This document shows positions 1 to 11,230 of a DNA stretch of 64,000 bases, in pieces. This DNA is from Beroe forskalii (lineage: Eukaryota > Ctenophora > Nuda > Beroida > Beroidae). Location: NCBI GenBank assembly GCA_011033025.1, contig WFMF01000489.1, forward strand, positions 61,486 through 125,485, written 5' to 3'. A program made the position numbers and the translations under genes. Positions within the stretch are counted from its first letter, which is position 1, and every line of letters starts with the position of its first letter. The notes beneath the pieces were generated by a model, which saw only the letters and a list, made by a program, of their open reading frames with translations, searched no databases and was not told the origin of the DNA.

Positions 1-577
<577 letters not shown>

Positions 578-578
<1 letters not shown>

Positions 579-620
579 TTGGTCGATGTGTGTCACGTGA
601 CAGTGTAGGCGTGTGATTGG
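578..620 (+). promoter_or_regulatory. CCAAT / E-box / CCAAT module (copy 1)
   Basis: ATTGG at 578-582, CACGTG at 594-599 (11 bp later), ATTGG at 616-620 (16 bp later). It has the same order as modules elsewhere in the window, but the second gap is shorter than the usual 18-19 bp. It starts on the last base of the Smad stop codon. Candidate sites for NF-Y and a CACGTG-binding bHLH factor of the USF or TFE type, by motif only. Confidence 0.45.
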
Positions 621-943
621 CTAATGACTGTTCCAGTCCAGCGGGTGGCGTGTTATTGGCTAATACGCGCGTCAGTCCAACCCTTCATTGGCTAATATGC
701 TCACCAATTCCGCGTCCGATTTACTAACGTTTCATTGGCTAATAGACATGTCAACCTAACGTCTGATTGGCTAATAAACATGTCAGCCTAACGTCTGATT
801 GGCTAATAAACATGTCAGCCTAACGTCGGATTGGCTAATGAACATGTCAGCCTAACGTCTGATTGGCTAATGAACATGTCAGCCTAACGTCTGATTGGCT
901 AATAAACACGTCACGTGACGCACCATTTCCAGTGTCTCATTGG
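578..943 (+). repeat. CCAAT-box tandem array, about 32-bp unit
   Basis: ATTGGCTAAT (inverted CCAAT box, the NF-Y core) recurs about nine times. From about 732 onward the unit is a regular 32 bp (ATTGGCTAATAAACATGTC plus a GCCTAACGTCT tail) with only a few substitutions. Upstream units are more diverged and irregular in length. The array is bracketed by two CCAAT / CACGTG / CCAAT arrangements (578-620 and 894-943). It lies in the apparent 3' UTR or 3' flank of the Smad gene. NF-Y binding is inferred from the motif only. Confidence 0.85.
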
Positions 944-1447
944 ATGGCGAGTTGTTGCGTCACGCCACGAGATCGTGAAGATTGGAATCTATCTGGTATC
1001 ATCAACTGACTCTCTTAACCGCTGTATCACTCTCTACTGCCTGAATTACTGGCGCCTGACGTATGTAGAAACGTTATCAGTGAACTTGCATACTTACAGA
1101 ATTGTCGGGTCTAGAGAGAGAGAATTCCTTGATAAATCTGTGATGTTTCGTTTATTACGTGTTTATAGATACATGCTTCCTCCGATAGAACTGCATTCTT
1201 TTATCACACATCTTAAAACTTATCATTTGATGTTTACATTAATCATAACTCATAAACATATAACTCTTGATTTGATCGTCTCATGCACATCAATTTCACC
1301 CAGTAAGAAAGCTGAAAGGATTATTTTGCTGCACGCAAACGAAAAGGTGGTTCTTTTTTCACGTAGTCAACTCCACTGGGGGGCAATTCTTGGCCGATTT
1401 ACAAACCCCTTCCCAGCCCCAACCCCCTCTGTAGTTGACTTTGATAC

Positions 1448-1453
1448 AATAAA
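1448..1453 (+). terminator. Candidate poly(A) signal of the Smad gene
   Basis: AATAAA on the + strand about 870 bases after the Smad stop codon. It is the first canonical hexamer I see downstream, so the CCAAT array may be transcribed as 3' UTR. There is no transcript evidence. Confidence 0.4.
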
Positions 1454-2212
1454 ATGTAGCGCAATCACTTGAAACCTCCTCCATCCCTTCAATAGATACG
1501 TAATATATGTGAACCATTGTACCAATTCATTCTAATAATTAGTAAAGTTGTAACCCATCATCATCACGACACTTTCACCTACAATTACCTTCGTGACCTA
1601 GTTAATTGTCTGGCTACCACTAGTTTAAGTTCTTTTAAAGCAATATATTATGATATATAAGCGCAATCATCAGTTTATTTTAATTAGATCTCTTACGTAG
1701 CTCGTGAAGTGTAAATATTACACGTGTATTTTGTTTGATGTAACGCGCTGTGCACGGATAAAGGTGATGCCTTGAAACGAGGCGACCTTTTAATTGCGCG
1801 GCATGATAACGCCACGTAATTTATTGTGCAGATCGCTCGATTAAATATTGGTTGATAAAGACGCGCAAATTGATGTACTGTCGATAGAATTTCTAGTAAA
1901 TTTACGCGTTGATCTTCGATATTTTCTGATTTATGATTATTTCTATGTTTCCTATATTTCCCCTTATATCTCCTTTATCTTGATATAGTTATTCCCCTCT
2001 GCTATATCACCTTCCTTTCATAGTAAGTTCAACATCAACATACTCTCTCACTTCCTAGGCTAGATGGCTTTTCCTATCATGCTATAAAAGACTTTCCTTG
2101 GGTACCCTACTAGCACGCTTCCCTGATATTCTCTTTCACAGTATGCGTCTTTTTTAAGCCGTTCGTTAATGGAGCGATCTGCACACGTTTATGCGTTACA
2201 ACAGACCGGATG
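1454..2212. other. Intergenic, nothing recognised
   Basis: AT-rich DNA between the Smad 3' end and the transposon at 2221. I see no gene, RNA or clear repeat in it. Confidence 0.5.
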
Positions 2213-2220
2213 TTTGTCCG

Positions 2221-3328
2221 CCCATATCCAAAAAATGAAAAATTTCCTCCGAACCAGAAATTTTGACTCATTTCGCTGCCTACTCGCTTCACTCACAAAA
2301 ATTTTGCTTGTTTTGCTGTCTACTCACTTCGCTTTTGAAATTGACTCCATTTTGACAGCAAAGCAAACGTGCCTCAAAATTGGCCCCTTGAATGATTACT
2401 ATTAAGCAAAAGCAATTATTTTGATAAACTTGCAAAATCACGAACCGTCAGTCAATTGCATGTAGACTTTTTGATTTCGAATCCCTACTGACACTGTCCT
2501 TCGACGCAGGCGAAATTTTCGAAAGTTTCACATGTCTGAAACTCACAGTGTGTCTTGGGCCAATTTATTAACATAAATTGATCATAACAGCCCGCCGCAG
2601 GCGAAAATTTGGAACGTTTTTTGCCTCTGAGACTGTCTAGGATCAATTCAGCAACATAATTTGATCACAACAGAGCGCCGCAGGCGAAAATTTGGGACCT
2701 GTTTTACCTAAGAAACTGTCTAGGATCAATCCAGCAACATAATTTGATCATAACAGCCCGCCGCAGGCGAAAATTTTTAAGTTTTATTGAATATGAATTT
2801 GGTAACTGTGATATTAGTTATGATTGGATTACAAGTATAATATCCGGCTGCATGCAAAACTTTTGAAAGACTTACATCTGAAACTGTTTCTGAAACTATT
2901 TCTGACAAATTAAGTGACATCACAACAGCCTTTCGAAGGCAAAAATTTTCAAGGTTTTTCGCATCTGAATCAATTCAATTTGTTCTTCCTGAGAAGGTGC
3001 TCACATGGAGGGATGATGCCTCTGAAAATGACGATTCAGATTGTGTGCATGCAGGCTGGTTTTTTGCACATTCTACATTGAATATCTTTCTGAGACAGTT
3101 TATACATCCTAATTCTTGTCACTGTAAGTTAGTACTTAGTACAGGAATGATTTTAAATGTCATTTATTAAATTTATCCGAATGCAATTCGGGTAAAAAAC
3201 AGTATAGAAAATTACATTTTCTGTACTAGCTTTCCACCGAGAATTTCCTCCGTTTTCCCCAAAAATTTCCTCCGCCTCAAAATTTCCTCCGAACCAGGTT
3301 TGCTGGTTCGCGGCTTTTTGGATATGGG
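2221..3328. mobile_element. Non-autonomous DNA transposon, 8-bp TSD (hAT-like size)
   Basis: The element begins CCCATATCCAAAAA and ends with the exact inverse (TTTTTGGATATGGG). It is flanked on both sides by TTTGTCCG (2213-2220 and 3329-3336), an 8-bp target-site duplication. There is no transposase ORF. Direct repeats of AATTTCCTCCGAACC lie just inside both ends, and the middle is a tandem array. An 8-bp duplication fits hAT (also P-like) elements, but the CCCATATCC terminus is not the common CAGGG-type hAT end, so the superfamily is inferred. Confidence 0.75.
2505..2945. repeat. Diverged tandem repeat, about 85-bp unit
   Basis: CGCCGCAGGCGAAAATTT-like blocks recur near 2508, 2588, 2675, 2758 and 2925. 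They are separated by related sequence containing CTGTCTAGGATCAATTCAGC and AACATAATTTGATCATAACA. There are about four to five copies with visible divergence. The array forms the interior of the 2221-3328 transposon. Confidence 0.7.
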
Positions 3329-3715
3329 TTTGTCCGTGCGCGGTCGAAACACCGTAGTATGACTGCTGTACGTCTGTAGGTGGGGTATTAGCTTTCCCAT
3401 GTTATGTGTATTATGTGCACATGGATCGATCGATAAAAACGTTTAAAAAGATCTGTACTTTCGACAGGAATTCTATGAAAAGTAAATTGCGCGCACTGTA
3501 AAATGTGCGTCTTTATTAGTCCCCTCATCGATCGATGCAGGTGCAAACATAAGGCTTACCTATAGATCACTCGGACCAATCAGCGCGCGAGATGGCTGTA
3601 AACTCGCTTTCTGATTGGTCAGTCATGTCGACACGATTCCAGGATGCCAACAAACACTTTGGGTTAGCTAATGCACCGCCAATAATACCTAGCAGGAATG
3701 TTTGTAGTTACGGAG

Positions 3716-3839
3716 ACAGTTCGAACTGCAGTGTGCGCGTCTTTTGTGTGCGCGGCGTAAGTTTGCGCAGTGACAGATAAGTAAGCCGCGCAAACTTACG
3801 ACGCACACAGAAAAGACGCGCAAACTGCAGTTCGAACTG
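3716..3839. repeat. Long imperfect palindrome (hairpin-type MITE candidate)
   Basis: Both arms start with the self-complementary CAGTTCGAACTGCAG and continue through GCGCGTCTTTTGTGTG and GCGTAAGTTTGCGC, meeting at a spacer of about 15 bp near 3770-3786. Stem length is about 50 bp with a few mismatches. No target-site duplication was obvious. It could be a small fold-back transposon. Two CCAAT boxes lie 100-150 bp upstream (3574 and 3610 region). Confidence 0.65.
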
Positions 3840-5373
3840 CCACTGTTATTGAGTTGAATATGGTCTAGTAGGAATTTAGAAATTTAGAATTAAAGTCATG
3901 ATAATATGATATCTGTTATAAATAAGAAATGTAAAAAGTTTGCATGAAAACATTTGAGATAGGAATGAATCACTTTCAATTAAATGGGCGACTATATTTG
4001 TAAGAAAAACTCTCAAAAATTTCAAGCAGCGATTTATATGCTTATGATACTTATATAAAGGTACAATTTAGTTGATGAAAATGTAAAAGAATTTAAATAT
4101 ACAATACAGCTTGAGTACAATCGTGGTTAAACGAATCCTCGCAGAATCATAATAGAATAAATTAAGGAGAAATGGATTGAATTAAGTACAAGACTGATAA
4201 CTTACAATTTGAATTATGTTATTGCGAACAAGATTATATATGATATAATATTAATCTTTTCAATACATGTCACCGCTTATTTTAGAATTTTAGAAGTATA
4301 AATCGATCAAGTTTCATTGATAATGTTTAATTGCTAAAGAATGTATATCTTTCTGTTGAGAAGAGTTTAAATATGAACACCGTACTCACTTTTTTGAATA
4401 TTTTTAATTTTTCTTATGGAATATATCTATGTATATTTTAACTATGATAATATTATGTAATATACACATTATGATAAATCTCAGGACAATTTATTTTTGG
4501 ATTGCAGTAGATCGATGTAGCAGTAGTAGCTGCCATTTCACAAGACGTGTTTGGTAATGATGGCGGTGTATGAAGAAGCCGTTTGGCATCTAAAATTTAT
4601 GGTCGTAACATTAGTTATGGTCGGAACATTAGTTTACCCATAGTGCATTAAAGTTGGACCTATCAGCGCACAGGGTTCTTATAATACTGCACGCTTATTG
4701 GTCGAGCTTAGAAGTGCTGTGGGTAAATCAATGTGCCACCGCCTACAGACCTTCGACCACCTAATGCGACCTGCATTAGACTGTCGTTAAATCTGCGTTA
4801 TTACTCCACCACCATGCTTAAGTGGGAAATTTGGACTTTGTCCGTTTAACGTAATCAATGGATCATTTGAAAAGCGTAAAATGACACCACTCCCAAAAAT
4901 ACGTGTTCTCCATGCACTGCCTGTACATCACCGAGCACAATTTATTTTCGAGAATATGATATTATTAAGATGCCTTTGATTTTTAACAAAAATAATAATA
5001 AAGATATATAATGTGTGTCAATATATGGCGTGATACATTAGTACCATATTACATGTGATGAAGCAGTTTATTAAGTATTTTGTGAACTGTTTGAGTATAT
5101 ATATTTTTCTCCAAATTTACGTATATAAACATGATACTGGTAGTTTCATTGTTTTAACTTTCTAATTATTTAGTAATCGTTTTTTATAGAATATTCCAAC
5201 CGGCCCAACAGCTAAATTTTAATCATATAGGTAAATTTCATAAGATCTTGAATTAACCTCATCTTTGAATATACTGAAACTTCAATCAGAATTTTAGAAT
5301 TTCCTCCCGCCCCATCCATACATATCAACAGATTTCACCATAACCTTCCCTCTCGTTTCGAATAGCTAGCACC
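3840..5373. other. Intergenic, upstream of TRIP4
   Basis: AT-rich with no gene recognised. The TRIP4 promoter presumably lies in the last few hundred bases, but I see no strong TATA or other decisive core element. Confidence 0.5.
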
Positions 5374-6930
5374 ATGAAAGAAGTTGACATCCAATGGTGC
5401 ACCACCCAACTCCAGAGCCTGACTCTCCAAGATGACATCAGCTCCGATCTGGCCATCCTCCTGGGTGGCATGAGCGATCGGAACGAAATCACGGACTTCC
5501 TCGAGGATTTACTGGGTCCGGAGAAAGTTCGGAACTCCCGTACCCAAACCTTTATCACGAGTTGTTTGGAGCGTTTCGGAGCACGTGACGACGAGGTGGC
5601 GTACCGGAAGGAGAAGATAGAGGAGAAGGCGCCGGAGAAGAAACAGGGGAAACAACAGAAAAACAAGAGCGCGTTTAAAGACATCCTGTGCAACGAGAAT
5701 CCCGGCCAGGTTCCTATCAAGAAGAAAAGTCCTAAGAAGACGCAGTACATTAAGATAGTTTCTGACAACGCGTTGACGAGCGTGCTCCTCCCTGGCCGGA
5801 ATATCTGCCACTGTCTCGCACAACGTCATGGGTTGATCAACAACTGTCTGGCATGCGGTAGGATTGTTTGCGAGCAGGAGGGGGAGGGTCCCTGCATGTT
5901 TTGTGGTAGTCTGGTTGCCACCCCCGGTAACTCCCAGAAAATAGCATCGCAGAGCAAGAAAGGCCGGGAATTGGAGTACAGGTTGCTGAACAACAAACCC
6001 CGGAATTTCACGCCCCTGGCGCACTTCGATATCCCGGACCAAGTTAACATTCAGAACGAGGCATTTAACCAGGCCGTGCTGCACAAGCAGAGGTTGCTGG
6101 AATACGACAGGACAAACATCCACAGGTCCAAAGTGCTGGATGACGAGAGCGACTACTTTCAGAACACCCGGTGGCTGAGTAAAGAGGAGAAGGAAGTCGT
6201 TCACAAGAAGGCGGACGAACGGTCGGAGGCCATGCATAAATCGAGGCTGAAAACGAAGTTAACTCTTGATTTCGCAGGTCGGAAGATAATTGACGATGAT
6301 TCCAATAATTGTCATTCGGAAATGGGTGTTATTTACGATGATGCGGCAAAGCAAGAGGAGGAGGCAAACCAACTGCGCAATAATTTTGAACCAACATTCA
6401 TTGACCACGTAAAAGGTTATGTGGAACCCAACCAGTACATCCAGACCCCCAAATCAGAGTTGAATTCCAAGAAATCAGCCATCAGAAACCAAGACAAGGA
6501 TTTCAAGTTGTTACGTGACGAAGGCATGTGTCTGACCATGCACCAGCCTTGGGCCAGTCTTCTGGTGTCCGGCATCAAGAAGCTCGAAGGTAGGAGTTGG
6601 TATTCTGGTCACCGAGGCAAGCTCTGGATCCATGCTGCCGCAAAACAGTCGAGCACGGCAGAAATCAGTGCTATTGAGGAGAACTATCGGGAGATAAGAG
6701 GGAACGACGTGGAATTCCCTGAGTACTATCCTAGTAGTGCTATCATCGGGTGCGTATTTGTGGAGGACGTACTGCCGTTCTTTGAAAATGATGAGGAGAA
6801 CGGATCCGAATATCTGTTTGTATGCAAGGATGCAAGAACTTTGCCTGTCCCGATCAAGGCAAAGGGACAGCATAAAATTTGGAAATTGGATAAGAATACC
6901 CATGCTACTGTTTTAGATCAGATAGGTTAG
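5374..6930 (+). CDS. TRIP4: TRIP4 / ASC-1 transcription coactivator, single exon
   Basis: The protein is 518 aa and colinear with human TRIP4 (581 aa), the scaffold subunit of the ASC-1 complex. That complex (TRIP4, ASCC1-3) acts in nuclear-receptor coactivation and in resolving collided ribosomes and alkylation damage. Domains: an N-terminal helical region (1-65, including IQWCTTQLQSL); a lysine/glutamate-rich linker; a C2HC5 zinc finger at about 145-178 (ICHCLAQ, NNCLACGRIVCEQEG, GPCMFCGSL); a conserved middle block (LLEYDRTNIHRSKVLDDESD and LDFAGRKI); and a C-terminal ASCH domain at about 384-505 (MCLTMHQPWASLLVSGIKK, LEGRSWYSGHRGKLWI, GQHKIWKLD). The start is ACCATGA and matches the family N-terminus. 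There are no introns across the whole gene, unlike the multi-exon vertebrate gene, and it is GC-richer than its surroundings. It could be a fixed retrocopy or a case of intron loss. Function is inferred from homology. Confidence 0.95.
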   Translation: MKEVDIQWCTTQLQSLTLQDDISSDLAILLGGMSDRNEITDFLEDLLGPEKVRNSRTQTFITSCLERFGARDDEVAYRKEKIEEKAPEKKQGKQQKNKSAFKDILCNENPGQVPIKKKSPKKTQYIKIVSDNALTSVLLPGRNICHCLAQRHGLINNCLACGRIVCEQEGEGPCMFCGSLVATPGNSQKIASQSKKGRELEYRLLNNKPRNFTPLAHFDIPDQVNIQNEAFNQAVLHKQRLLEYDRTNIHRSKVLDDESDYFQNTRWLSKEEKEVVHKKADERSEAMHKSRLKTKLTLDFAGRKIIDDDSNNCHSEMGVIYDDAAKQEEEANQLRNNFEPTFIDHVKGYVEPNQYIQTPKSELNSKKSAIRNQDKDFKLLRDEGMCLTMHQPWASLLVSGIKKLEGRSWYSGHRGKLWIHAAAKQSSTAEISAIEENYREIRGNDVEFPEYYPSSAIIGCVFVEDVLPFFENDEENGSEYLFVCKDARTLPVPIKAKGQHKIWKLDKNTHATVLDQIG

Positions 6931-7128
6931 ATCCCCTACTTTTAAACTTTTCGCGAACGCCGAACGACCGTTTGTAGTACAAAATTTGTAGTTGCCCATG
7001 CGGTGTTAGCGCGCGCACCTGCGCGCGTAGCAGCAAAACGTCAGACCTGAAGCATAAAAAACTGGGCAATTTGTTCGCCTTCGTGCTGCCCAATTTAGAG
7101 AACCGTGGAAAACATCAAATGATGCCAA
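6931..7128 (+). other. TRIP4 3' flank
   Basis: A GC-richer stretch with CG-rich dyads (GCGCGCGCACCTGCGCGCG near 7010). I found no canonical AATAAA between the TRIP4 stop and the transposon that begins at about 7137, so the transcript may use a variant signal or end inside the element. Confidence 0.4.
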
Positions 7129-7136
7129 CAATCTTA

Positions 7137-7647
7137 TACTGGAGTAGCAGGGTGTAGTTGAGTGTGCACTTTGTTGGCCACAAAGTTTCTCGGTTCAGGG
7201 TCGTTTATTATGTTATTCTGCACCAGAATCACCTAGGTACGCAATTTGTATCGCTACTATGGACCCTGTGGGGCCATTTTTGTAATGCCCCTCAGGCGCG
7301 TATGGTGAAAATTCATATCTCTGTCCAGGAAGGTCGTAGAGACTTCGTTTTTAGCTCAAACGAATCGCAATGACCATGTTTTTATGCAATTTTCATCGCG
7401 AATATGCTTTAAAATGCTCAGGAAAAAAGTTATGGACCAAAAACTGGTTTTTAGTGTATCGCTTGCAAATTACACATGTTGATTCCATATCTCGGTCCAG
7501 GAATGTCGTAGAGACTTCGTTTTGAGCTCCAACAAATCGCAATGACTATGTTTTTATACAATTTTCAATGTAAATATGCCTTAAAGTGCTCAGAAAAATA
7601 TCTATGGGCCAAAAATTGGTTTTTCAGTGTAGCGCAAGCCATATATA
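7137..7647 (+). repeat. Left TIR of the 3.8-kb element
   Basis: Inverse of 10466-10966. It contains two internal, roughly 190-bp related segments, each with a TCCAGGAAGGTCGTAGAGAC / TCCAGGAATGTCGTAGAGAC phrase. The TIR itself therefore has an internal direct duplication. Confidence 0.8.
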
Positions 7648-8270
7648 ATGCTGCGTATGAATGGGGATTTTGCATCTCAGTTCAGGAAAAACCTCCAGAC
7701 ACAATCTTAACCTTAACACAAGGTTGTTTAATGTTGATAAAGCAAAATTTTAAGCCAGATTCACTCAGGTACTGCAGAACGCAATTTCATTGTTGTTAAG
7801 ATCCCTGTTTATCTATTTTGCCCTATGTTGTTTACTGCCCAGTGAAAATTTGCATCTTGGTCCAAGACAATCATAGAAAAGTAGAAACTCGGTCTTTAGC
7901 TTGAAAAACTGACATGGCAATGCTATTTATCTTCAATTTGTTAGCATAAGTAAGTATGTTATGCATAAAAGGACCCAGGGAAAAGTTATTCATATTAGTA
8001 AAAGTACTCATATTTTGAACCGGAATCACCTAGGTAGTTAGGTAAACCCTGCACTGTGTCCTTTTTTCTTAATTTCCCTTTGGCATTTCTTAAGAGCTTA
8101 AGTATTACAGGAATAAATGAAATTCATATCTTGGACCAGAAAGATCCGAGGTAATACAGAAATAAACAATTATGTGATCTACCAAGCAAGAAACTTCCTA
8201 AGGCCTCATAGCTAGGATCACCTAAATATACAGGGTGGATCATGAATCGCCGACCCCCCACCATCATTTC

Positions 8271-8373
8271 TTTTCTGGTCAAGATAGAGACTCCCCCTTT
8301 TCACTCACATTGAGTCGGAAACTGTCCATAGTTGCTGTGTATGAAAGGGGAAGTCTCTATCTTGACCAGAAAA
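8271..8373. repeat. Hairpin (about 28-bp stem)
   Basis: TTTCTGGTCAAGATAGAGAC and the following C/T run pair with GTCTCTATCTTGACCAGAAA at 8352-8371, across a loop of about 40 bp. It lies inside the 7137-10966 element and may be a separate mini-element. Confidence 0.65.
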
Positions 8374-9439
8374 AAATCCTGTACATCCATTGTATGTCAT
8401 CCTGCAGCTTCTTGAAGTCCGTCCCGTGAAAGTTTCTTCTTACTCAGAATATTCATGAATTTCAACATGCTAGGTTTAACTTTCGAGAACTAGCAATCAA
8501 TTGTAGCAAGAAGATCCTAGAACGAAATTCCTTGCTAGGATCCGCAAGCTAGTCTTCCTGCTTGTTCTAGGAATTTAGGCAATTCACAATCCGAATCAGC
8601 TAGGTAAACCCTGTGGGCCTCTTTTCTGATTTAAATCTTAATTATAATTTCGTAAGAGCACGTGAATTATGTTTGTGCTTCCGCACCGAATTAAATTTGA
8701 GCTTGCCAAGGAATTATCAAGAGAAACGAAGGCTAAGCTGGGCTAAGTCGTGCCGTTGCTATGGATACAGATATTCTGCACGTGCAGATTATGATCAGTT
8801 CTATATCTTGGACCTGATACGTTGTTGGCTGCTGCGTTGTAGTGTTTTAAAGAACGACGAGTTTACTGTTTTTCATTTGAAATTCAAGATCTGAAGATAG
8901 AGCACGGGTATGGCTGGCATCGTGGAGGTTATTTCCGACAGCATCTCTTCTTAAATCTGTGGCAGACGTCGGACGATTTAAATTTATGCTGAGTTGATGG
9001 TTACGAAAAAATGTGAATTTAGAGCAATTTAAGATTCAACAGAAGCAAAATCAAATTGAATCTAATTTGGGCATAGCACATTGCGATTTTGGAAGACAGC
9101 TCTTGACGTAAATCAATGCTTTAATTCAACGGTCAGTTTGAATACGATACTCGGTTTTAATTTTAAGATCATACATTTATACAATAGCAAGTTATAATAA
9201 TCAAAACTTGCCCGGTCCAGCATTACTAAAAGTAACCAAAGAATAATGGCAAATTTGCTCCTTTATAAACTTTTTGAGAGCTTATCATTTGGTCCTGTAT
9301 TATCTAGCAGGCCCAACGGGCTTTTCTAGTATATTTATAAAGTGCTAATTGCCCTTTGACATGAGTGCAAACTATAGATTCATACTCTCATATAAGTGAA
9401 ACTTTATACCTTGGACCAGGAAGATCAAGGTAATAAAAA

Positions 9440-9905
9440 GACTCGGCTCCTATGCCAAGCAAGGAACATCCTACTCCTAGTTCTAGATTTTTGTACTGTA
9501 GCTAGGATCTCTAAGCTAGTGTTTTTTTCTCGTTAGTTCTTCATTCAAAGTATCTCCTGCTCTCCTATAATATCATGGATCCTTTAGCAAGTTCCTCTTT
9601 CCCATGAATTTCAACTTGCTAGGTTAAACTTTCAGGAAGAACTAGCACAAATGAGCAAGCTAGTATCTTAGTATAGAGGGAACTTCTTTGCTAGGATTTC
9701 CTAGCTAGTATGTTCAAGCTGATTCTTCTGGTTTTTTCTAGCATTAAATTGAAATTTAAAGACAATATGAGCAAGGAGAAACTTGCTAGGGGATCCATGA
9801 TCTAGGGACTTAGGGTAGCAGGAGGAAATTTACGAGAAACACTAGCCAGGATATCCTAGCATGGATATCCTAGCTGGGATGTCCTAGCTTGAAAGTTCCT
9901 GGCTT
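9440..9905. repeat. CTAG-rich degenerate repeats
   Basis: Words such as GCTAGGATTTCCTAGCTAG, CCTAGCATGGATATCCTAGC and GCTAGTTCTAGG recur at irregular spacing. It is local low-complexity structure within the 7137-10966 element, with no clear fixed unit length. Confidence 0.5.
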
Positions 9906-10465
9906 GGTACATGAGCCGAATGTTCACTACCTTGGATCTTCTTGGAGTTGTTCGAAGATATGGATTTTGACTTATATGAGAGTATTCAGAATATTTTATA
10001 GTTTGCTAACAGATTGAATATTCATTCACTATTTGAGCTAAAAACCGTGTGTCTATAATCTCCTTGGACCAACATGCAAATTTTCCCAATTCAGTATAGC
10101 AACCATCAACATTAGCATGTATCTTTAATAAAGCAAATGAATCAATGAAAAAATAAATCAAGTTTTTATCCCATTTTACTATCTAGGTAAGTAATGTTTA
10201 CATCCAATTGACAATATACATAATGTATTCATGTCTGTAACAGGATATTGCAAGTGAAGAAGTTTTCATGTATGTTTTCAGAGGAGATATTTCACAATAA
10301 ATTGCATACAGTACAGTACCTGAGTAAATCTGATTAAGAATTTGGTCTTGTGAACAACCCTGTGTCGAGGTAAAATTGGTGTCAGAACTTGGATTGTCCT
10401 GAACTGTCCACAGAGATGCAAAATTGAGAATTTCCATACATACTTACAAATGCTCAGGTATTTTA

Positions 10466-10966
10466 TATGGCTTGTGCTACACTGAAAAACCAATTTTTGG
10501 CCCATAGATATTTTTCTGAGCACTTTAAGGCATATTTACATTGAAAATTGTATAAAAACATAGTCATTGCGATCGGTTTGAGCTCAAAACGAAGTCTCTA
10601 CGACATTCCTGGACCGAGATATGGAATCAACATGTGTAATTTGCTAGCGATACACTAAAAAACCAGTTTTTGGTCCATATCTTTTTTTCTGAGCATTTTA
10701 AAGCATATTCGCGATGAAAATTGCATAAAAACATGGTCATTGCGATTCGTTTGAGCTAAAAACGAAGTCTCTACGACCTTCCTGGACAGAGATATGAATT
10801 TTCACCATACGCGCCTGAGGGGCATTACAAAAATATTTGGGGTCCATAGTAGCGATACAAATTGCGTACCTAGGTGATTCTGGTGCAGAATAACATAATA
10901 AACGACCCTGAACCGAGAAACTTTGTGGCCAACGAAGTGCACACTCAACTACACCCTGCTACTCCA
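10466..10966 (-). repeat. Right TIR of the 3.8-kb element
   Basis: Inverse of 7137-7647, ending CTACACCCTGCTACTCCA followed by the candidate target duplication ATCTTA at 10967-10972. Confidence 0.8.
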
Positions 10967-11230
10967 ATCTTAGCCCTGACAATAATTGAAGAGTTACCAT
11001 GCATTCCGAATGACTTAGAAAAATGAGAATTAAAATTCGTTATGTTAAAATATTAAATTCTGGTTAGCCATTGACAATTTACATTGATAAAATTAACACT
11101 TAATGCCACAGCACATTGCAAGAGTAGCAAGTAATTCGAATCATTTTGTACAGGCAATATAATATCAAAGCATCCTATTAAATTTCTTGAAAATATTTCT
11201 GAAAATTAATAGTTCTACACGACGCGATTT

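Larger units (their letters stand above)
7137..10966. mobile_element. Large fold-back element with ~500-bp TIRs
   Basis: Sequence from 7137 to about 7647 returns as its inverse at about 10466-10966, with only scattered mismatches and small length differences. The ends read TGGAGTAGCAGGGTGTAGTT inward from both sides. ATCTTA, possibly CAATCTTA, abuts both ends and is a candidate 6-8 bp target duplication. No transposase ORF is visible in the roughly 2.8-kb interior. The interior is rich in CTAG-containing words (CCTAGCTAGG, GCTAGGATCC) and repeats the phrase 'ATCTTGGACCAG' several times. I infer a non-autonomous DNA transposon. The superfamily is unknown. Confidence 0.75.

Noticed and set aside
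732-912. 32-bp repeats resembling a CRISPR array
   Set aside because: The units are contiguous with no unique spacers, the genome is animal, and the repeat core is a CCAAT box. It is a tandem minisatellite.
915-1472. 185-aa ORF on the + strand after the Smad exon
   Set aside because: No recognisable domain or coding-like composition; it overlaps the end of the CCAAT array and the probable Smad 3' UTR with its AATAAA. Likely a chance frame.
5325-6237. ORFs on the - strand across TRIP4
   Set aside because: Shadows of the real TRIP4 frame with no independent similarity.
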